Shown here one piece after another: positions 23,587 to 33,480 of a DNA stretch of 64,000 bases (positions are counted from its first letter, which is position 1; each line of letters opens with the position of its first letter). This stretch comes from Conchocele bisecta. Taxonomy: Eukaryota; Mollusca; Bivalvia; Lucinida; Thyasiridae. The stretch is taken from the NCBI GenBank assembly GCA_029237695.1, contig CM055266.1, positions 12,727,805 through 12,791,804 of the forward strand, read 5' to 3'. Under the pieces are notes generated by a model. The model ran no database searches. It was given only the letters and a program-made list of their open reading frames with translations, and had not been told where the DNA came from. A program made the position numbers and the translations under genes.

Positions 23587-23680
23587 AGTGCAGCAGGTTT
23601 AACTCTATATATTGTGGGGCATGACCACAAGAATGGCTGAAAGTGTTGAAAGCGCTCCCAGTCCAAAGTAAGTATTATTG
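22737..23680. repeat. Mixed interspersed fragments and C-homopolymers
   Basis: Contains the fragment shared with 15136, two copies of the 16336-type repeat, a segment with GTCGTAAAAGGCGACTAA (about 23139), and C-runs at 23057-23072 and about 23547-23586. The C-runs may be mis-sized in the assembly. Confidence 0.5.
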
Positions 23681-23830
23681 TATCCCCCGGACGAAAGTCG
23701 GGGGATACTATAAGGTTTGATCATGTCTAGTTGTGTGCAAACGTTTGCTGTGGCCCGAGGGAACCCAAGGCCGCAGGCCGCGGGTTCAAACAGTTCCCGA
23801 GGGCCACAGCAAACATTTGCACACGACTGG
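23681..23830. repeat. Two adjacent hairpins
   Basis: GTATCCCCCGGAC...GTCGGGGGATAC (about 23683-23710) is a pearl-type head. TTGTGTGCAAACG...GTGGCCCGAGGGAAC pairs with GTTCCCGAGGGCCACAG...TTTGCACACGA (about 23732-23828), relative of 8876-8946. Confidence 0.6.
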
Positions 23831-25600
23831 GCATGTTCAAACGTTATTGTTACATTTCCAACAAAAAACTGATGTAATTTGAGCATTATATTCAGTATTT
23901 TCAGTACTTTTATAAATCGTCCCATTCACGTAGATCATTTTCGGTATTCATATTCCGGGGCCGCGTCATGAACGTCATGAACGTCATGAAGTAGTGACGT
24001 CATGAAGGCACTGCCATTACGCGCGGCCCCGGAATGAGCATTGCCTAAAGCCATAATTATGCAAACAGCACGCGCTATATGTGTATGTGCAAACAACGGA
24101 AACCATGTAACAATATGGATTTGATACCGTGCCGCGTCCGCGTCCGCTGCAGACACTTCTTGTCCGGAGCATAACTCGAACACCCTTTGGAATATTTTCA
24201 TGAAACTTCACACATGCATAGACCACGACCCGAAGGTGTGTCGCGCACAAGAATGACAACTCTTACATAGCTTAATTTTTTAGTTATCTCCATTTTTTTA
24301 GCCAGCCATTTTTTTTAAAAAATCCAGGCTATTGGATTGGCGAAAGCCGGGCGGGCGGGCGTTTGGCGGGCGGGCGGCGTCCACAATCAATGTTAAGTTT
24401 GAGTCCATTTCTTTGTTACTGTACCACCTAGGACCACCAAACTTTCACAGCTTCATAATCAAGGGGTGCCCAGCACATATCACTATCCAACATGTTACTT
24501 TTTTTTTAACTTGACCCATTTTTTCCGCGCAGTCGACTTAGCCATTTTCAATGTTAAGTTTTCGCGTTTTCAATGTTAAGTTTTCGTGTTTATGTCCATT
24601 TCTTTGGTACTGTACCACCTAGGACCACCAACTTTCACCAGCTTCATAACCAAGGGGTGCCTCCTACCACATACAACTATCCAACATGTGACCATTTTTT
24701 TATTTTTTTACCTTCACCTATTATTTCTACGTAATTTACTTAGCCATTTTCAACGTTAACTTTTTAACGTACTCTGGTTAAATTTTTTTGGTTAAAACTT
24801 TTTCGTTATACTATATCTCTGCAACTGCTTCGCCCATTACCTTGAAACTTCACATGGGTGTTTATCATTGTCCATATTTTCATTCTAACCCCCAACCGTG
24901 CGGCCCCTGTGCGCAATGTCAAGGTCAAATTACTTTGAATTTATTTGTTAAATTTTTTTCGTGTACTATATCTCTGCAACTGCTTCACCCATTACCTTGA
25001 TACTTCACATGTGTGTTTATCATCATTGTCGCACCCGCTTGCGGAAAGCGCGATATCATCGGCATTTTGGCATACGTCCGTCCGTACGTCCGTACGTCCG
25101 TGTGTCCGATTAAAGTTTTTTCGTTAATGTTTTTCCATCTACTATATCTATTTTTTTAGTGTCCATGCCTCGCCCCAAGGCGCGACATGCACGGCCATCT
25201 AGTCTTCAAAAAGTGGGTATAATTATGTTATCCAAGTGTCCATGCTTGGAAAAAACCTGGCCTTCGTGGCTTTGCTTTTGCGCACTGATTGAGCATAACT
25301 CGACCACCCTTTGGAATATTTTCATGAAACTTCACACATGCATAGAACACGACCCGAAAGTGTGTCGTGCACAAGAATGACAACTCTTGCATAGCTAATG
25401 TTTGAGTTATCTCCCTTTTTTGTTTTCGCGCTGTGATTTCCTGTCCGGAGCATAACTCGACCTCCCTTTGGAATATTTTCATGAAACTTCAAACATGCAT
25501 AGACCACGACCCGAAGGTGTGTCGCGCACAAGAATGACAACTCTTGCGTACCTAATTTTTTAGTTTTCTCCCTTCTTTGTTTCGCGCACTCTACAAACTA
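23831..25600 (+). repeat. Several truncated pearl-like elements
   Basis: Units with CCGGAGCATAACTCGA...CATGCATAGACCACGACCC...AAGAATGACAACTCTT occur near 24,170, 25,290 and 25,450. A second type (GTACTGTACCACCTAGGACCACC) occurs twice near 24,415 and 24,605. A compact head-to-tail element lies at 25,027-25,205. Heads with GGCGAAAGCCGGGCGGGCGG are near 24,340. No genes. Confidence 0.55.
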
Positions 25601-26039
25601 GACAATAATGCATGAAGACCCGTTTTCTCGTGTGCTCTGTACACCTTACCTGTAGAGAGAACAATAGCCTTCTCCGGTTGAACTATAGAGACTGGGAGAA
25701 CCATTCACCTGTGCATGTGCTAGCATGTGCAAATGTCCAGACTGACCACTAACTGACCACTAACTTATTACAGCTAATTTATACAGGTAAATGATATTAT
25801 ATTTCCGTAAACTGTGTTGACAATGCAGGGGCGCCGGAAGCAAATACATATTGGGGAGGCGAATGTCGACCGGAGCGAAGCGAAGGAGTGGTAGGGCATG
25901 CCCCCCCCCCCCCCCCCAATCCCAAGAAATTGTTTTAATTCTAGATGCCATTTCCTGCATTCTGCTGCATTTAAGATACAACTTTAATAGGTATCTCGTA
26001 CACATTTTTGTAGATTTTTTTTATCCTTTCATGGAACAA
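25601..26039. other. No gene; low-copy sequence and C-run
   Basis: Nothing coding is recognised. A C-run lies near 25,902-25,917 after GGTAGGGCATG. Confidence 0.4.
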
Positions 26040-26767
26040 GGTCACAAACTTAGCACATTCATAAACTTAACGTTGGGGTAAATGTCTTATAACATCTGTT
26101 TACTTTCATGGAACGCCTTGATATTGCATACATGCATTCCTCAGATGACCCTCTATCATGCTGTAGCAAATCCACAACCCACCACCCAACCCTTGCTCCA
26201 AGGTCAAGGTCACAAACTTAGCATGTTCATACACTTAACGTTGGGATAAATGTTGTGTAACTTCTGTTTCTTTGCAGGGAACGCTTTGATATTTCATACA
26301 TGCATTCATCTGATGATCCTCTATTGTGCTACAGAAAATCCATGACCCCCCCCCCCCCCCCCCCACCCCCCACCCACCCCTTTCCCCAAGATCAACATCA
26401 TAAACTGAACGTTGGAGTAAATGTCTTTTTATAACTTCTGTTTCTTTACAGGGAACGCCTTGATATTTCATACATGCATTCATCTGATGATACTCTATCG
26501 TGCTATAGCAAATCCATGACCACCCCCACCTACCCCCCACCCATTTCCCCAAGGTCGAGGTCACAAACATAGCACATTCATGAACTTAACGTTGGAGTAA
26601 ATATCTTTTTATAACTTCTGTTTCTTTACAGGGAACGCCTTGATATTTCATACATGCATTCATCTGATGAAACTATCGTACTATAGAAAATCCATGACCC
26701 ACCTCCCACCCCTTTCCCCAAGGTCACGGTCACACACTTAGCACATTCATAAACTTAAAAATAACGT
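26040..26767 (+). repeat. P8-type pearl cores, left of the Polinton-like insertion
   Basis: Four cores of about 175 bp with TAACTTCTGTTTCTTT, GGGAACGCCTTGATATTTC, AGCAAATCCATGACC and AAGGTC. The array continues at 41866. Confidence 0.75.
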
Positions 26768-26998
26768 GAGTAGTATATAGGGAGTCAAAATGATACCACC
26801 TACTGTGATATCATTTACAACCCTCTATAATACCCCCACCACCCCCGAAAAACCATAAATTGGTTAACGAGGAAATTGTCTCCCGACAGCAAATTTATGA
26901 ATTTTTTAGAAAATAATTATCTAATTTTTACAAAATTAATTTCAATGTGCCCACGAGTGATAGTTTATATTCCAACACCCCATTTTTCTCCTCCAATA
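26768..26998 (+). repeat. Left terminal inverted repeat
   Basis: Starts GAGTAGTATATAGGGAGTC and ends near CTCCTCCAATATA. It matches the reverse complement of 41642-41865 almost throughout, with a few substitutions and one deletion of about 6 bp. It includes the 3' end of the zinc-finger ORF. Confidence 0.9.
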
Positions 26999-27240
26999 TA
27001 GCTAATTGATTTAGCAGATCAGCAACTAATTCTACCAGCTCTAGTCTACCACGTTCACCTTTAGCTACCTGACAGCGTAGTTGCTTATGTCTACAAAGAT
27101 TTTGGGCACTAACGAATTTACAAGGGCATCTGGGGCATTGAAATTGCGGGGGGACACAAGGAATGTTTCTACGTCTCGCTAGATGCCTTCGTAGATAGTC
27201 TTTACGCGTAAACGTCTTTACAACAAGTCTCACACTCCAT
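26928..27240 (-). pseudogene. Small zinc-finger protein of the Polinton-like element, one frameshift
   Basis: The likely start is ATG at 27240-27238, preceded by the element's shared promoter block. The first seven codons give a CXXC pair. One extra base in the AAAG run at 27216-27219 then shifts the frame into the longer ORF that ends at 26928. That ORF has FTRKDYLRRHL (end of a first finger), a second Cys/His finger (CPRCPCKFVSAQNLCRHKQLRC region, about 27140-27075) and a leucine-rich segment (LVADLLNQLAILEE) likely to be a coiled coil. The last 20 or so codons lie in the inverted repeat, and the same tail occurs at the right end without an upstream gene. A role in DNA binding or regulation is inference. 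The family is unknown to me. Confidence 0.6.
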
Positions 27241-27356
27241 TATATATATATATGTATATGTTTTATATTCAATTGGACGCGAAAAAAACGTAATGTTTTC
27301 GCGACCAATTGAACAGATAAATTTCATAGGTTATACAAAAGTATATTACAGAAAAT
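27241..27356. promoter_or_regulatory. Divergent promoter region with inverted CCAATTGAA blocks
   Basis: TTCAATTGGACGCGAAAA (27268-27285) and TTTTCGCGACCAATTGAAC (27296-27313) are inverted copies pointing to the zinc-finger ORF and to the 41-codon ORF. A third copy precedes the ORF at 41553. On the right-hand side of the block, AGATAAATTTCATAGGTTATA leads to the ATG at 27357. Confidence 0.65.
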
Positions 27357-27482
27357 ATGATAACGCCAGAAATCGAAAGTTTGAGAAGAGAAGCCGAATC
27401 TCTAGGGATTACTTATAGTAAACGGTTGAGAGTTAGGGGGTTGACAAATCTTATAACTCCACAAAGAATAAGGCGTTTATGA
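27357..27482 (+). CDS. Small ORF (41 codons) overlapping the polymerase start
   Basis: ATG at 27357, stop TGA at 27480-27482. It encodes a basic peptide (MITPEIESLRREAESLGITY, then Arg/Leu-rich). The stop overlaps the next ATG as ATGA (27479-27482), a form used in coupled reinitiation. Its start follows the conserved promoter block at a spacing (44 nt from CCAATTGAAC) close to that of the 41553 gene (40 nt). This supports it as the first ORF of the polymerase transcript. Alternatively it is the true N-terminus of the polymerase, separated by one frameshift. The helical pattern suggests a SAP-like or basic helical segment, but I cannot name a family. Confidence 0.5.
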   Translation: MITPEIESLRREAESLGITYSKRLRVRGLTNLITPQRIRRL

Positions 27483-29596
27483 AGCGGTTTACCCACGCCC
27501 ACAAACGAGGAGCCTTTAAAGACCTCTCACTAGCAGAGGAAGTTGGTAACATAATTCAAAAAGAAAGTATTGCGGGGTTAAGGGCTAGTGTAATTAATTC
27601 TAAAGAATTACCTTCAAGCACCAATAATTTGTCCCAAATTAGACGCCCAATACAAAATAATAAGAAAAAATCTATCGTTCGCGCGATAGTGGAAAAAGGT
27701 GAAGAAATATTGGGGGCTTACGATGAAAAATTGGAAAAGGTAGAAAATGGAAGACGGGTAGTTACATTATCCTTTTGTAAGAACATTGACATCAACGAGT
27801 CCGAACGCATGTCCGATAAACTCGCTCCGTATCTAACAACAAATTTTTATTTGAGATATTCATATTCTTACAAGCTAGAACATATGGAGGAAACTAAAAA
27901 TGGAAAACCTATAACTCTAATATTTCACAAAAATCTCGGTGGTAGCGAACCACTATCATCAATGAAAACAGTTAAAAAATGGCTGTCAGATAAGGAGCAA
28001 ACACGAATAATGTCCGATAAAATAGACAGACCGAATACAAAGTGGAAGTTTGTAAGATGGGTAGAGGTTTTTGTAAAGCTAATACAGGGCAGTAGGGGAT
28101 TAGATTTGGGACTACAATCCAAAGAAGCGTCAGGAGGAGAACTTCCAGAATGGTTGAAGAATAAAAAAGGTATGTATTCTTTAGATAAGTATAATGACGA
28201 CCTTTGTCTGTTCAGATGTTTAGCGATGCATATGACAGATAAAAGACCTGACAGATGTACAGAAAAGGCGAAAGAACTTAGTAAACAATATTTCGGTAGT
28301 AATGTGGTTTCACCAATTCCTTTTTCAGATCTGAAAAAGGTTGAAGAGTTTTTTAAAATTGGTATAGAAGTATATCAACCCACCGAATGTAATGTATGGT
28401 GGTTGAAAAGGGTACCAGCGCACTATAAGGCGATAGGTAATAAACCAATGACAATAGGACTGTTTAATAATCACGCATTTCTGATAAAAAACCTTAAAAA
28501 CCTATCTAAAATTTACGCCTGCGATAATTGCAAACAGAAATTCACGAAAGCGAGTAATATGAAGAGACACGGACCAAACTGTATGAAAGGTGAGACAAAA
28601 ATAGTATGTGATGGTAATTATTTAGAGCGCCCGCGTTCGTCGTTCGAGAAAGCGTTCTACCCAAAATGTTATAACAGTTATGGTGCGATCGATTGGATGT
28701 ACTCTGTGGAAAAGAAGGAGGGAATTCACATTCACCATGAACAGTGTGGACACGGGGGTGAAAGATGGATTGTAGGAGCTCCAGTAGATGGATACTGTTC
28801 AGAAACCAATACCGTATATCAATATCACGGCTGTTACTGGCACGGGTGTGAGATTCATGCAAAGCATAAAAAAGAAGAACGCGCATCCACTATGAGAAGA
28901 GATACATTTATTAGAAGAAGCAAAGAATTCAACCTAGTAGTTATGTGGGAATGCGAATTCCAAAGAACGGGTAAAGATATAAAGATCGGTTGCGACACTA
29001 CTCTTTATCCATATCAGATAGTATATGATTTTGAGGCGTATCTCAACCCAGAATTTAAAACGCTAGGTAATAGTTTAGAGTACGAAGCTGCGCACGTTCC
29101 GGTAAGCGTTAGTATAGGAGATAATTTCTCAGGAACAGTAACTCATATTTGTGATAAAGATCCTGCAAAACTTATAGAAAAATGTGTAGAAGATTTGAAA
29201 GTCAGGGGAAAAGCTATAAGAGAAGAAGTATGGTTGAGATATGAGTTTAATACAGAACATTTACATAAAAACCAAATCGCCAAGATCGAACAGTGGATAG
29301 AGCAAGTGCCGGTTATAGGTTTTAACAGCAGTAAGTATGATATAAACTTAATAAAGAAATATTTAGTAGGTGAACTATCTGCAACAACAAAGAAAGTAAT
29401 GGTCGGAAAACGGGCAAACGCGACAATATTTCTATTTACTCCGGAGTTTAGATTTCTTGATGTAATACTTTACCTAGGACCGGGTGTAAGTTACGATAGT
29501 TGGATAAAAGCCTACGACTGCAAAGGACAGAAATCTTTCTTTCCTTACGAGTGGTTCGATTCTCCAGACAAACTTGATTACCCAGGACCTGCCTGA
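27479..29596 (+). CDS. Protein-primed DNA polymerase B, N-terminal 705 residues (OTU-like, zinc finger, nuclease-like, exonuclease)
   Basis: Visible order by residue. A basic N-terminus. An OTU-like cysteine-peptidase region with NDDLCLFRCLAMH (Cys 243) and NNHAFLI (His 332). A C-x2-C-x12-H-x3-C finger (348-368). A VSR/PD-(D/E)XK-like nuclease block with APVDGY (Asp 437) and VYQYHGCYWHGC (446-457). The 3'-5' exonuclease motifs Exo I VYDFEAY (Asp 517, Glu 519) and Exo II VIGFNSSKYD (Asn 616, Asp 621). The polymerase palm continues in other frames from 29574. This layout is typical of Polinton and adintovirus-type PolB, which copies the element from its ends using a protein primer. The OTU and nuclease assignments are by motif only. 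The frame is lost near 29,588 by one extra base, giving a premature TGA. Confidence 0.85.
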   Translation: MKRFTHAHKRGAFKDLSLAEEVGNIIQKESIAGLRASVINSKELPSSTNNLSQIRRPIQNNKKKSIVRAIVEKGEEILGAYDEKLEKVENGRRVVTLSFCKNIDINESERMSDKLAPYLTTNFYLRYSYSYKLEHMEETKNGKPITLIFHKNLGGSEPLSSMKTVKKWLSDKEQTRIMSDKIDRPNTKWKFVRWVEVFVKLIQGSRGLDLGLQSKEASGGELPEWLKNKKGMYSLDKYNDDLCLFRCLAMHMTDKRPDRCTEKAKELSKQYFGSNVVSPIPFSDLKKVEEFFKIGIEVYQPTECNVWWLKRVPAHYKAIGNKPMTIGLFNNHAFLIKNLKNLSKIYACDNCKQKFTKASNMKRHGPNCMKGETKIVCDGNYLERPRSSFEKAFYPKCYNSYGAIDWMYSVEKKEGIHIHHEQCGHGGERWIVGAPVDGYCSETNTVYQYHGCYWHGCEIHAKHKKEERASTMRRDTFIRRSKEFNLVVMWECEFQRTGKDIKIGCDTTLYPYQIVYDFEAYLNPEFKTLGNSLEYEAAHVPVSVSIGDNFSGTVTHICDKDPAKLIEKCVEDLKVRGKAIREEVWLRYEFNTEHLHKNQIAKIEQWIEQVPVIGFNSSKYDINLIKKYLVGELSATTKKVMVGKRANATIFLFTPEFRFLDVILYLGPGVSYDSWIKAYDCKGQKSFFPYEWFDSPDKLDYPGPA

Positions 29597-31282
29597 TATA
29601 GAGAATTGGTATTCTAAACTATCGGGGAAAATGTTACTAGATGAAACAGAATTAAGTAAATGTCGTAGAATTTTCGAAGAAAAGAATATGAAAACTTTCA
29701 GAGATTGGTTGAAATATTATAACGATTTAGATGTAGCACCGTTCCTAGAAGCGGTAGAAAAAATGCGTGAATTTTATAAACACAGAGGTGTGGATATTTT
29801 CAAAGATGCGGTAACACTACCGGGTGTGGCTATACAATATTTATTGAGAGGAACCATTAAAGAACAAAAATCTATAAATGTGGTTATACCGGAGGGGGCT
29901 CTATATGCACCAAAAAAGAAGAACATACGAAATGATGAAAGACGCTCTAGTCGGGGGTCCATCAATCGTATTTACACGCTATGCAGAAGCCGGTGTTTCA
30001 AATATTAGATCTAATTCCTCATTTGGATCAAATGAAATTAATAAACCTTGCAAGGCTATTTTGGGTATGATGCAAACGCGTTATATTTATCTACGTTAAA
30101 TAAAGATATGCCGTGTGGAAAAGAAACAATACATCATATAGATACCCCACATAATCCTAAATTTATTAAAAAGTTTTGTAAAAGAGTTATCTGGAGACTG
30201 GTTTGGGTTTGCGGAGGTGGATATAGAAGTTCCACACAACTTAAAAGATAAGTTTTCTGAAATGTCTCCACTTTTTATAAACAGAGAAGTAGATGTTGAT
30301 GAGGTTCCAGCACACATGATAAAATATTTGGAAGATACTGGAAGAACTAGAGGAAATGGAAGAAAATTGGTGGGATCTATGTCGGCCACTAAAGTATTGC
30401 TGTACGCGCCACTGTTGAAATGGTATTTAAAACACGGCCTAGAAATAACGGGAGTTCATCGTGTTATAGATTATATTAGTGGTAAACCCTTCGAATGGTT
30501 CGCAAAAGAAGTTACAGCTGCAAGACGAACAGGCGATGTAGAACCAAATAAGAAACCAGTAGCGGATATAATGAAATTATTAGGCAATTCGTGTTGTGGA
30601 AAAATGATAGAGGCAAAAGAGAGACATTTAAATACGACATATACACAAGACGATACCTGTGTTGACAAAGCGTTAAGATCTGCATTCTTTGATGATTTGG
30701 AAGAGATAGGAGATGCGTACGAAATATCTTCCCGAAAACCCCGGTGTGCAGTAAAGAGCCCTTCCACTGTGGAATAGCGGTTTATCAACTAGCTAAATTG
30801 AGAATGTTGGAATTTTACTACGAATTTCTAGACAAATACGTAAAAAGAGAAGACTTTGAATTAATACAGATGGACACGGATAGTATGTATATAGGAGTTA
30901 GTGGAAAAACGATAGAGGAATTGATTAGACCTAACTTACTAGACGAGTTTGAAAAATAAATAAAAAAATAAATGGTTGGCTTGGGATAAATGGAGCGAAA
31001 GAGAGCCAGGACTTTTCAAAATGGAATTCAGCGGAGATAGGGCGATAGCGTTATCTAGTAAGTGTTATTTCGTAGAAAAATTTAATTTTGAACAAATTAA
31101 AATTAATAAAAACTCTGCGAAAGGAATGTCCAAGAGAACTAACAATTTAAATTGGATAGATATAAACGAGTACTAAGTGAAACTACAGAAGATGGAAAAC
31201 ACATTATAGATGTAGCACAAAATAGAGGATTTAAAATGAAAGACGGCGTTATGAAAACGTACTGTCAACAAAAATTAGGACT
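29574..31282 (+). pseudogene. DNA polymerase B, C-terminal half, seven frames changes, cut by gap
   Basis: Six overlapping short ORFs continue the polymerase. Exo III (YYNDLDVAPF) is near 29,715. Motif A (FGYDANALYL) has its Asp codon at 30069-30071. Motif B (KLLGNSCCG) is near 30,572-30,600. Motif C (MDTDSMY) is at 30870-30890. The C-terminal region has EPGLFKMEFSGD and CYFVEKF. Frame changes occur near 29588, 29925, 30050, 30172, 30750, 30960 and 31150, mostly as one-base indels, several of them in A-runs. All catalytic residues are kept and few true in-frame stops are seen. The last residues run into the N gap at 31283. Either the gene is recently dead or the contig end next to the gap is poorly polished. 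Confidence 0.8.
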
Positions 31283-31782
31283 NNNNNNNNNNNNNNNNNN
31301 NNNNNNNNNNNNNNNNNNNNNNNNNNNNNNNNNNNNNNNNNNNNNNNNNNNNNNNNNNNNNNNNNNNNNNNNNNNNNNNNNNNNNNNNNNNNNNNNNNNN
31401 NNNNNNNNNNNNNNNNNNNNNNNNNNNNNNNNNNNNNNNNNNNNNNNNNNNNNNNNNNNNNNNNNNNNNNNNNNNNNNNNNNNNNNNNNNNNNNNNNNNN
31501 NNNNNNNNNNNNNNNNNNNNNNNNNNNNNNNNNNNNNNNNNNNNNNNNNNNNNNNNNNNNNNNNNNNNNNNNNNNNNNNNNNNNNNNNNNNNNNNNNNNN
31601 NNNNNNNNNNNNNNNNNNNNNNNNNNNNNNNNNNNNNNNNNNNNNNNNNNNNNNNNNNNNNNNNNNNNNNNNNNNNNNNNNNNNNNNNNNNNNNNNNNNN
31701 NNNNNNNNNNNNNNNNNNNNNNNNNNNNNNNNNNNNNNNNNNNNNNNNNNNNNNNNNNNNNNNNNNNNNNNNNNNNNNNNNN
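31283..31782. other. Assembly gap of exactly 500 N
   Basis: The round length suggests a scaffold placeholder rather than a measured size, so the true Polinton length is unknown. Confidence 0.95.
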
Positions 31783-32115
31783 TATGGATCGAAGATCGGA
31801 TGTGATCCTAACAAGACTCAGATTAGGCCATAATGGGACAGGAGCCAATCACTTTACAAAGGTAAACGAACAAACCCCTACATGTAGAGCATGCAATGAC
31901 AGTGATGAAATAGAAACACTAATGCCTATATATACCACTGTCCTGCGTTGACGGAACATAGAAACGAGCTAGCTGCAACAATGAAAAAACAAAAAATAAA
32001 ATTAACAGACAGCATTTACACACTGCTATTTCCGCCACCAGAATTGGAAGCAGAAACATACCAGGCCCTATAAAATATATAAAAGATACTGGATACTGGA
32101 GTAACATATAAATAT
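31783..32115 (+). pseudogene. C-terminal tail of a non-LTR retrotransposon ORF2
   Basis: The first frame reads SDVILTRLRLGHNGTG followed by a Cys-rich segment (TCRACNDSDEIET), typical of the end of Jockey/RTE-related LINE pol proteins (RLRTGH...C..C). After a frameshift near 31,935 the protein continues as LTEHRNELAATM and YTLLFPPPELEAE. The RT region is missing because of the gap or 5' truncation. Confidence 0.6.
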
Positions 32116-33480
32116 AAATGGAATAATAATACATACTATATACAATAACCCCAGCCAGACCCCCCCCACCCCCGGTAGATAAAATATATAAGACTCAGCA
32201 AACGCACCCTAGCGCAAGATGGGGAGTGTTGCAAAAGCAGGACACGTTTGAATGCGAAGATCTAAGAGAGATCTACCTGTAAATAGAAACATGCAATGCT
32301 TACTGGACCCCCTGACTACAGAACACAGGATAGACCATTGTCTATAACCGCACAGTTAGCCAACAAAGTATAAATGTACAATCACGTGCTCGCGTGTCAA
32401 CACAAGCAAAACAGTATAATAACAGTGAACAACAATAACGGTCGCGAAATACTATATACAGTGGGACCTCTCTAGGCCGGACAGGCGTTTTAGTGGTGTC
32501 CGATTTGGAGGGGTTACACGGTATTCAGTGAGTCCAATAAACCGCAACAGACTGAGCGGGATAATGTAAACACAATAATGTAGCACGTTATATTATAGCG
32601 ACCAGCCGCCGTGCTAATATGCAGGTAAAACAAATCTCATTATAAGTACAGGGTTGTTAAAGCATGTGTACCTAATCCGGCGCATCATACGAGCCCAACT
32701 ACTATATAATGGGAAATGCAAATAAATAATCCGCATATATGGTCGTGAAATAATATATACAGTGGGACCTCTCTAGGCCGGACGGGCGTTATCGTGGTGT
32801 CCAGTTTGGAGGGGTTCCACGGTATTCAATGAGCCCACCAAACCGCAAACAGAAATAAGCGGGATAATGTAAACACAATAAGGCAACACGTTAAATTATA
32901 GCGACCGGCCGCCGGGCTAGTGTGTTGGTAAAGCAAATCACATTATAAGTACAGGGTTGATAAAGCGTGTGAACCTAATACGGCACATCATACGAACCCA
33001 AATACGATATAATGGGAAATGCGAAGGAAAAAACCACATATGTGCTCAAAAAGAAGTATATGTTTTGTGCACCCTACGGGCTAGTGTGTTGGTAAAGCAA
33101 ATTTCATTATATGTACAGGGCTGCTAAAGCGTGTGTACCTAATACGGCGCATCATACGACCCAACTACTATATAATGGGAGATGCAAAGAAATAACCACA
33201 TATATGGTCGCGAAAAAAACAAAAACAAAAATAATTATATATTCTGTGAGCCCACTAAACCGCAATAGAACAAGCGGGATAACTCAAACACAATAATGAA
33301 AAACTCTAAATGATAGCGACCGACCGCCGGGATAGTGTGTTGGTAGAGCAAATCTCATTATAAGTACAGGGTTGTTAAAGCATGTGAACCTAATACGGCA
33401 CATCATACGAACCCAAATACGATATAATGGGAAATGCAATATTGCTCGCAATATTGACGGTCGGTCTCTCAGGCACGCGA
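32116..33480. repeat. Tandem repeats, units of about 300 bp and partial units
   Basis: CAGTGGGACCTCTCTAGGCC occurs at 32459 and 32759. ATTATAAGTACAGGGTTG and ATCATACGA(G/A)CCCAA recur at about 32640-32700, 32943-33000, 33105-33165 and 33357-33415. CAGTGGGACCTCTCTAGGCC resembles a pogo-type terminal repeat. No coding sense. Confidence 0.6.
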
